A stretch of DNA of 6,762 bases, from positions 1-6,762 of the forward strand of contig JAEWSS010000333.1 of the NCBI GenBank assembly GCA_023459755.1, read 5' to 3'. A program made the translations under genes and the position numbers. The notes beneath the pieces were generated by a model, which was not told the origin of the DNA, ran no database searches, and saw nothing but the letters and a program-made list of their open reading frames with translations. The stretch comes from Verrucomicrobiota bacterium (GTDB taxonomy: Bacteria > Verrucomicrobiota > Lentisphaeria > Victivallales > Victivallaceae). Below are positions 1 to 4,573 of the stretch, piece after piece. The stretch's first letter is position 1. Each line of letters begins with the position of its first letter.

Positions 1-693
1 GAATATTACGGACAGGAGCATCCGGCGCCGGAATTGCTCAAGGAAGCGGTCTACGGTCAGCCGGAACGCTACCGCGAACAGTTGAAGACCGCCAGACTGG
101 TGGCCTGCGCCGGATGTTACGTCACCAGTGTCATTCTTGGTTCCTGCCCGCTGCTTGAGGCCGGGTTGGTCAAGACCACCGGAATCATCGCTTCGTCGAT
201 GAGCGGCGTGACCGGAGCCGGACGCAAAGTCGATCTTGCCTATATTTTCCCGGAATGCAACGAAAGCATGAAGGCCTACAAGGTCTTCGGGCATCGTCAT
301 CTCCCGGAAATGGAGCAGGAACTGGCTTGCGCGGCAAAGGTCGGCGAGATCAAAATGAATTTCATTCCGCATCTGGTTCCGGTGAACCGCGGGATCAATT
401 CAACGATCATCTTTGACGCGGCGGAGGGATGCGACCTCGACAAAATCGAGGCGGCTTTCCATCGCGCTTATGACGGGGAACAGTTCGTCCGGGTGCTGGC
501 GCGCGGCAAATGCAGCGACACCAAGTATGTCACCATGACCAACTGCTGCGAGATCGGCTTCAACCTCGATCCGCACACCAACAAGGTGATCGTCACCTCG
601 GTGATCGACAATCTCACCAAGGGCGCCTCCGGCCAGGCGGTACAGTGCATGAATATCATGTGCGGACTGCCGGAATCAGCCGGACTGCTCTAA
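1..693 (+). CDS. argC: N-acetyl-gamma-glutamyl-phosphate reductase, 5'-truncated by window edge
   Basis: ArgC carries out the NADPH-dependent reduction of N-acetyl-glutamyl-5-phosphate to N-acetyl-glutamate-5-semialdehyde, the third step of arginine synthesis, in the cytoplasm. The open frame runs from base 1, and 230 residues are visible. The family is usually about 340-350 aa, so roughly 110-120 N-terminal residues, including the Rossmann nucleotide-binding start, lie outside the window. The TTG at base 34 is an internal leucine codon, not a start. Seen in order: YGQPERYRE (family YGLPE.nR), the catalytic cysteine in AGCYVTS (codon 115-117), SGVTGAGRK, GHRHLPEMEQEL with the conserved histidines, FIPHLVPVNRGI, TNCCEIGF and the C-terminal DNLTKGASGQAVQ...GLPESAGL block. 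The catalytic loop reads CAGCYVT where many members have NPGCYPT. The gene is followed 21 bases later by a strong terminator and converges on the minus-strand genes. The family assignment is very secure. Confidence 0.96.
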   Translation, partial: EYYGQEHPAPELLKEAVYGQPERYREQLKTARLVACAGCYVTSVILGSCPLLEAGLVKTTGIIASSMSGVTGAGRKVDLAYIFPECNESMKAYKVFGHRHLPEMEQELACAAKVGEIKMNFIPHLVPVNRGINSTIIFDAAEGCDLDKIEAAFHRAYDGEQFVRVLARGKCSDTKYVTMTNCCEIGFNLDPHTNKVIVTSVIDNLTKGASGQAVQCMNIMCGLPESAGLL

Positions 694-714
694 CGGGCGA
701 TTGTTTTTGCTTTC

Positions 715-745
715 AAGCACCGCATTATGCGGTGCTTTTTTATTT
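715..745 (+). terminator. Intrinsic terminator of argC
   Basis: A perfect 10-bp stem (715-724 paired with 728-737, core AAGCACCGCA/TGCGGTGCTT) with a 3-base TTA loop is followed directly by a T-rich run (T736-T741, then ATTTT). It lies just past the argC stop codon, as expected for a Rho-independent terminator. The reverse direction lacks a T-run, so it should act on the plus strand only. Confidence 0.93.
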
Positions 746-753
746 TAAAATAT

Positions 754-775
754 CGGACGCCGACCGCTGCGTCCG
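754..775 (-). terminator. Weak candidate terminator beyond the pseudogene
   Basis: A perfect 7-bp GC-rich stem (CGGACGC/GCGTCCG) with an 8-base loop is followed, reading the minus strand, by ATATTTTAAAATA. It is placed to stop leftward transcripts about 80 bases after the pseudogene stop codon and before they reach argC. The U-run is interrupted, so this is tentative. The rest of 694-852 shows nothing else beyond a short GCCGC/GCGGC inverted repeat at 816-828. Confidence 0.3.
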
Positions 776-852
776 CACCGAAAACGGACAAGTCAGAATC
801 TGGAATCCATTCCAAGCCGCGATGCGGCAAGATGTCGGAATATCGTCCGGGG

Positions 853-1479
853 TTATTCGAGATATTTTTTTACGCAGGCGCGAATACGCTCCCGGACCCC
901 AAACAGGTCACTGATTTTTTCAAGTTTGATTTTATCCTCGGCTTCGCCGTCAAACAGTCCGATCTGCAGTTTATCCGGATTATTGAAATACAACCTGGCA
1001 ATCGGTTTACGATTGTTGTTGGCAAACAAAATTGCGCAATAAGTTTTAGCGTCCCGCAGAATAATATTTTCAACCGCGGTGTCTTCGCTGGCAATCGCCC
1101 GGATTATGTTATAGGCTTCAAGTTCATCGGAGGTGGTTATTATGCCGTCATCGCCGGAATCTATTTTTGAATCATGGGCGGCGGCGAGTGCCTCGGCGTC
1201 CTTTACCGTAACGTCGAGTGCGCTTGACAGGCTGTTTTTAACCTTGTCGTTGATAATTGTGTCAATGACCGCCTTGACGATCGGCGTCAGGCGTTCGCGG
1301 GCCTTGTCGTTAAAAATCTGACCGATGCCGGAACTCCGTCTCGGCAAATTGCATAATCGACCTTTGCGCTTTTTTATGCCGACATCCGCCCCATACTCCT
1401 AAACAACCTCCAGCGGATTAAAAACATCGCACCCAGATTTTGCAAGTAATGAATCAACATATTTTATATTTTTATCGCA
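853..1479 (-). pseudogene. Remnant of a type I restriction enzyme-like (COG4748-type, HsdR_N-like) gene
   Basis: Intact relatives, as I remember them, are stand-alone proteins of roughly 350-380 aa with an N-terminal HsdR_N-like PD-(D/E)XK nuclease fold and a conserved C-terminal domain. Their biological role is unproven but restriction-like. Here only pieces remain. From 1479 to 1402 the frame reads ...GCDVFNPLEVV. A TAG stop follows at 1399-1401, where relatives have proline. Then comes EYGADVGIKK (1398-1369). After an A6 run (1370-1375) the homology continues in another frame as AKVDYAICRDGVPA (1367-1326). The sequence then jumps to the C-terminal region, back in the first frame, to the stop at 853-855: IGQIFNDKARERL, a helix-rich INDKVKNSL segment, DGIITTSDELEAY, RDAKTYCAILF, NNNRKPIARLYFN and IGLFDGEAEDKI. 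The start, the extreme N-terminus and the stretch holding the E-x-K half of the active site are missing. A TTG at 1347 opens a 164-codon frame but has no ribosome binding site. The stretch looks more AT-rich than its neighbours, most clearly at 1440-1480, which would fit acquired DNA. The family call is from memory of its motifs; decay is seen directly. Confidence 0.8.
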
Positions 1480-1499
1480 TTATCCTCTCAAATCCGGAT

Positions 1500-1532
1500 A
1501 AAAAAAGAGCCGCACATTAGAAATGCGGCTCT
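1500..1532 (-). terminator. Intrinsic terminator of the downstream glycosidase paralog
   Basis: On the minus strand a perfect 9-bp stem (1524-1532 paired with 1506-1514; AGAGCCGCA/TGCGGCTCT) with a 9-base loop is followed by a run of T residues (complement of A1500-A1506). It starts 21 bases past the stop codon of the 1554-2471 gene and isolates it from the pseudogene. Confidence 0.93.
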
Positions 1533-1553
1533 GAATTCAAACGGCGGTTAATG

Positions 1554-2402
1554 TCAGCGTTCCACCTTCGGGGTATAGCCGGTCATATTGCCGGCATTCG
1601 GTTTCGACGGATTGAAGTAGTCCGTCTCCGGCCGCGCGGACTGACGGTTGCGCACGAACATAATGTCGTAAACCGGACGCTGATAAGTGCCGGTCTGCGG
1701 ACGGTTCATCAAACCATAGGCGCTGGTCCACATGGTCGAAGACCCGCCGCCGTCCATATTGATCGCCTCATAACAGCCGAGGCTTATCATATAGTCGGCC
1801 AACTCCTTGCAGGTTACGGCGTGGCGGCTGCCGGACTCGTCCACCACCACCACGAACAGCTTCTGACGGGTGCTGGTAACGCCGACCGCGGTACGCGAAC
1901 GCCGCGAAAGTATGATTCCGCTGGAGTCGCTGGTAACGTCGGCCAGCGGCTTGTAGATCGCGCCCTGCCAGACCAGCATCGGATAACTCCAGCGCAGGTT
2001 GTCGGCCATACCAACGGAGAATTTCTCAGGAGGAACCACCCCGGCGTACTGTCCTGACGCCCAGAAGTAGCCTTCGCTGTAAAGGCTGTAAGTGCCGCTG
2101 CCGGCCTTAAGCCACTTGCCTTCGGATTTAAGCAGACCGACCGCGGTGGACGGCTTGCTGCCGGTCATGGCAAAGAATCCGAAATTTACTGCGGCGATCG
2201 CGCCGTTGCTTTTGCCCTGAGTCTGGGTATTTTTCAGGAGATTGTTCGGACAGACGCCGATGCCGACTTCAAGATTTTCCTTGGTCAGATCGATTTCCAG
2301 CACAAAAATTTCCTGATAACCGCCGTACAACGAGCTGTAGGTGTACTTATGATAGACCACGCCGTCGGCCAGATTATAGGTAGTGGTTGTGGTGGGCGTA
2401 TA
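1554..2402 (-). repeat. Tandem gene duplication, copy A (mature-protein coding part)
   Basis: This stretch encodes the mature part of paralog A and aligns without gaps to 2599-3447 at a constant offset of 1045 bases. By my hand count, about 39 of some 282 mature residues differ (roughly 86% identical). Similarity falls sharply in the signal-peptide codons beyond 2402. Confidence 0.9.
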
Positions 2403-2471
2403 GGCAAACAGTCCAATTCCGGCGAACAGAACCGTCAAAACGCCAAGCAGGAGAACCTTAAAACTGCGCAT
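1554..2471 (-). CDS. Secreted phosphodiester glycosidase family protein (NAGPA/DUF2233), paralog A
   Basis: This is a 305-aa exported protein of the family (PF09992) that includes the human mannose-6-phosphate 'uncovering enzyme', which cleaves GlcNAc from a phosphodiester. Bacterial substrates are largely unknown; cell-envelope or extracellular sugar phosphodiesters are a reasonable guess. Residues 1-23 form a Sec signal peptide (MRSFK, then a long hydrophobic core), with cleavage predicted after LFA and before YTP. Family hallmarks are NFGFF (96-100), SRTAVGV (192-198) and the active-site signature MDGGGSS (239-245). A Pro/Ser/Asn-rich tail from about 280 ends in TGYTPKVER. The frame extends 26 codons upstream to a TTG at 2549, but that TTG is the -35 box of the promoter. 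The ATG at 2471 has AAGGAG eight bases before it and begins the signal peptide, so it is the start. The gene is likely monocistronic, with its own promoter and terminator. It is a tandem duplicate of the 2599-3516 gene. Confidence 0.92.
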   Translation of the reverse strand: MRSFKVLLLGVLTVLFAGIGLFAYTPTTTTTYNLADGVVYHKYTYSSLYGGYQEIFVLEIDLTKENLEVGIGVCPNNLLKNTQTQGKSNGAIAAVNFGFFAMTGSKPSTAVGLLKSEGKWLKAGSGTYSLYSEGYFWASGQYAGVVPPEKFSVGMADNLRWSYPMLVWQGAIYKPLADVTSDSSGIILSRRSRTAVGVTSTRQKLFVVVVDESGSRHAVTCKELADYMISLGCYEAINMDGGGSSTMWTSAYGLMNRPQTGTYQRPVYDIMFVRNRQSARPETDYFNPSKPNAGNMTGYTPKVER

Positions 2472-2479
2472 TGAACAAA

Positions 2480-2485
2480 CTCCTT
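2480..2485 (-). promoter_or_regulatory. Ribosome binding site of paralog A
   Basis: AAGGAG on the minus strand, with 8 bases to the ATG at 2471. It fixes the start there rather than at the longer TTG-initiated frame beginning at 2549. Confidence 0.9.
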
Positions 2486-2520
2486 GACTTTTAATAATAT
2501 AAAATAACATTTCCGGTTCT

Positions 2521-2549
2521 AAAATAGCATAAACAAAGCCGGGTGTCAA
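2521..2549 (-). promoter_or_regulatory. Sigma-70-type promoter of paralog A
   Basis: On the minus strand a perfect -35 hexamer TTGACA (2549-2544) is separated by exactly 17 bases from TATTTT (2526-2521), a fair -10 match. Transcription would begin near 2514, giving a leader of about 43 bases before the ATG at 2471. It lies in the AT-rich gap between the two paralogs, so the downstream copy can be expressed independently of the genes before it. The paralog B side shows no comparable promoter in its short upstream gap. Confidence 0.82.
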
Positions 2550-2598
2550 GAGAATATCAATTTTTATCGGCAGTAATTATCAAAAAAAAACAAAAGGT

Positions 2599-3447
2599 TC
2601 AGCGCTCGAGTTTCGGAGTATAGCCGGTCATGCTTCCGGGCGACGGTTTTGACGGGTTGGACGTATCGGTCTCCGGAGTCGCCGCCTGACGGTTGCGCAC
2701 GAACAATATATCGTAGACCGGACGCTGATAAGTGCCGTTCTGCGGACGGTTCATCAAGCCATAGGCGCTGGTCCACATGGTTGACGACCCGCCGCCGTCC
2801 ATATTGAGCGCCTCGTAACAGCCGATGCTTATCATATAGTCGGCCAGCTCCTTGCAGGTTACGGCGTAGCGGCTGCCGCGCTCGTCCACCACAACCACGA
2901 ACAGTTTTTGGCGGGTGCTGGTGACGCCGACCGCGGTGCGCGAACGCCGCGACACGATAATGCCGCTCGGGTCGCTGGTAACGTCGGCCATCGGCTTGTA
3001 GACTGCCCCCTGCCAGACCAGCATCGGGTAGCACCAGCGCAGATTATCGGCCATACCAACGGAAAATTTCTCAGGAGGAACCACACCGGCGCGCTGTCCG
3101 GTGGCCCAAAAGTAACCTTCGCTGTAAACGCTGTAAATGCCGCCGTTGGATTTATACCACTTGCCGCGCGCCTTGAGCAGACCGACCGCGGTGGACGGCG
3201 CACTTCCGGTCATTTCGGCAAACCCGAAGTTGACCGCCGCGATCGCACCGTTGTTTTTACCCTGGGTTTGAACATTGGTCAGCAAATTATTTTTACAGAC
3301 GCCGATGCCGACCTCGAGATTTTCTTTGGTCAGATCGATTTCCAGCACAAAAATCTCCTGATAGCCGCCGTACAGTGAGTTGTAGGTATATTTGTGATAG
3401 ACCACACCGTCGGCCAGATTATAGGTTGCGGCGGTAGTTGGCGTATA
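2599..3447 (-). repeat. Tandem gene duplication, copy B (mature-protein coding part)
   Basis: Partner of 1554-2402, in direct orientation at an offset of 1045 bases, with no indels at protein level. It ends at the signal-peptide junction, upstream of which only about 8 of 24 residues match. Confidence 0.9.
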
Positions 3448-3516
3448 GGCAAACACCGGGGCCGTCCCGGAAAACAGCAACGCGACCAGCAATGCAAAAA
3501 CCAATCCCGACTTCAT
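2599..3516 (-). CDS. Secreted phosphodiester glycosidase family protein (NAGPA/DUF2233), paralog B
   Basis: This second 305-aa exported member of the family is about 86% identical to paralog A over the mature chain. The signal peptide is MKSGLVFALLVALLFSG..., cut after VFA and before YTP. SRTAVGV and MDGGGSS are kept, but the NFGFF motif reads NFGFA (96-100), and it has one extra cysteine (C162, serine in A). The frame has an earlier ATG at 3528. I prefer the ATG at 3516 because it gives the same 305-codon length as paralog A and the same Met-Lys/Arg-Ser start. At 3528 the AAAGG would abut the start codon with no spacing, whereas at 3516 the same motif is about 12 bases away, somewhat long. 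It starts 48 bases after the dus stop with no obvious promoter or terminator between them, so read-through from purL-dus is likely. Past its stop there is a T9 run (2582-2590) but no convincing hairpin. Substrate unknown. Confidence 0.9.
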   Translation of the reverse strand: MKSGLVFALLVALLFSGTAPVFAYTPTTAATYNLADGVVYHKYTYNSLYGGYQEIFVLEIDLTKENLEVGIGVCKNNLLTNVQTQGKNNGAIAAVNFGFAEMTGSAPSTAVGLLKARGKWYKSNGGIYSVYSEGYFWATGQRAGVVPPEKFSVGMADNLRWCYPMLVWQGAVYKPMADVTSDPSGIIVSRRSRTAVGVTSTRQKLFVVVVDERGSRYAVTCKELADYMISIGCYEALNMDGGGSSTMWTSAYGLMNRPQNGTYQRPVYDILFVRNRQAATPETDTSNPSKPSPGSMTGYTPKLER

Positions 3517-3564
3517 GACCGTCACCATCCTTTCAGTTAACCGCCAAACGACTGTCCTGCTCCG

Positions 3565-4569
3565 TCACTCCGTCCGGCGCAGCCGTCGGTCTTCCGGCGG
3601 AGTTTTCCAGTAATCGTCGCTGTGATTCGCCGCTGCCGAATCCATATACGCCATAAACGCGGCTTCGCCATCCAGCAGTCCGGCGTTTCCGCGCCATTCG
3701 CCGTTGAACCCGCGCCCGCGAAAATAATCAAGCACGATCTTCCGTGCCAGCGCGCTGCCTTTTTTCTCACCGTAAAACCACAGCATGTCCAGAACATGCG
3801 ACTTGGCCATTTCCACCAGCTCCGCCACTGCCGGCGGCTGAAATCCGTCGCCATCGGTCAACTCGCGAAAAATCCACGGATTGCCCATTGCGCCTCTGGC
3901 GATCATAAATCCACGCGCCGACGGCGCTCCGGCAACGGCCGCCGCCAATCCGCCGCGCCCCATAATGCCGCCGTTGGCGACAACCGGAATCGACACCGCC
4001 CGTGCACAGGCCTCGATCACGTTAAACGCGACCGGACCGGAGTAAAAATTTTCCGCCAGCCGACCGTGGATCGTTATTGCACAGGCGCCGCGATCGGCCA
4101 GACGCCGGACAATATCGACCGTCGGTTCGGGATCATCGCCATCCAGCACCCGCAATTTGCAGCTGACCGGATGTTTCGACCGCTCGGCCATCAGGCCGAA
4201 CAGCTCGCAGGCGCGATCGACATTTTTCCCCAATGCCGCTCCGGCGCCTTTTTTGGTGACTTTCGGCACCGGACAGCCCAAATTGAAGTCCAGGAGATCG
4301 AACTCATAGCCGTTCAGAATCTCCACCGCCGCACTAATATGTTCGGCGTTATTGGAAACCAGTTGAACCCCCAGCCACGGCTCGTCGGCGCCGCGCACCA
4401 GCATCTGTTCGGTTCGCTGTCTGGCGTAAACCAGTGCGGCCGCATCGATCATCTCGGTAAAGCAGAACCGCGCTCCGCACCGTCTTGCGGCGGTGCGGAA
4501 CGGCAGGTCGGTGTAGCCGGACAACGGAGCCAGCAGCAGCGCTCCCGGCTGATACGGCGCCGCGGTCAT
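3565..4569 (-). CDS. tRNA-dihydrouridine synthase (Dus family, DusB-like)
   Basis: This 334-aa flavoenzyme reduces specific uridines in the tRNA D-loop to dihydrouridine using FMN and NAD(P)H in the cytoplasm. The TIM-barrel motifs appear in order: LLAPLSGYTDLPFR (12-25; family LAPMAGVTD.PFR), the LGVQL strand (66-70), FNLGCPVPKVTKKGAGAAL (95-113) with the catalytic Cys99, CKLR (Lys138), ITIHGR (His168), IPVVANGGI (194-202) and MIARGAMGNPWIF (222-234) for FMN phosphate binding. The family usually has NGDI and MIGRGA; here NGGI and MIARGA are mild departures. The C-terminal helical domain is present and the length is normal. The start ATG at 4569 lies four bases after the purL stop, with a weak AGGA overlapping that stop, so translation is probably coupled to purL. 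The Dus family is certain; the exact subfamily and target uridine are not. Confidence 0.94.
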   Translation of the reverse strand: MTAAPYQPGALLLAPLSGYTDLPFRTAARRCGARFCFTEMIDAAALVYARQRTEQMLVRGADEPWLGVQLVSNNAEHISAAVEILNGYEFDLLDFNLGCPVPKVTKKGAGAALGKNVDRACELFGLMAERSKHPVSCKLRVLDGDDPEPTVDIVRRLADRGACAITIHGRLAENFYSGPVAFNVIEACARAVSIPVVANGGIMGRGGLAAAVAGAPSARGFMIARGAMGNPWIFRELTDGDGFQPPAVAELVEMAKSHVLDMLWFYGEKKGSALARKIVLDYFRGRGFNGEWRGNAGLLDGEAAFMAYMDSAAANHSDDYWKTPPEDRRLRRTE

Positions 4570-4573
4570 TTTC

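Noticed and set aside
1133..1321. Plus-strand 62-codon open frame
   Set aside because: It is antisense to the C-terminal domain of the pseudogene, with no recognisable motif.
853..1347. A functional 164-aa gene starting at TTG 1347
   Set aside because: There is no ribosome binding site, the TTG falls inside the frameshifted remnant of the N-terminal domain, and the encoded part is only the C-terminal portion of a larger family protein.
2472..2549. 26-codon N-terminal extension of paralog A
   Set aside because: Its TTG start is the -35 box of a near-consensus promoter, and the extension would hide the signal peptide. The ATG at 2471 has the ribosome binding site.
2574..2598. Terminator after paralog B at the T9 run
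   Set aside because: A T-run is present on the minus strand, but I could not find a convincing GC-rich stem directly before it.
1554..3516. Insertion sequence or composite element as the cause of the duplication
   Set aside because: No transposase, terminal inverted repeats or target-site duplications are visible. The repeat is explained by tandem duplication of one gene.
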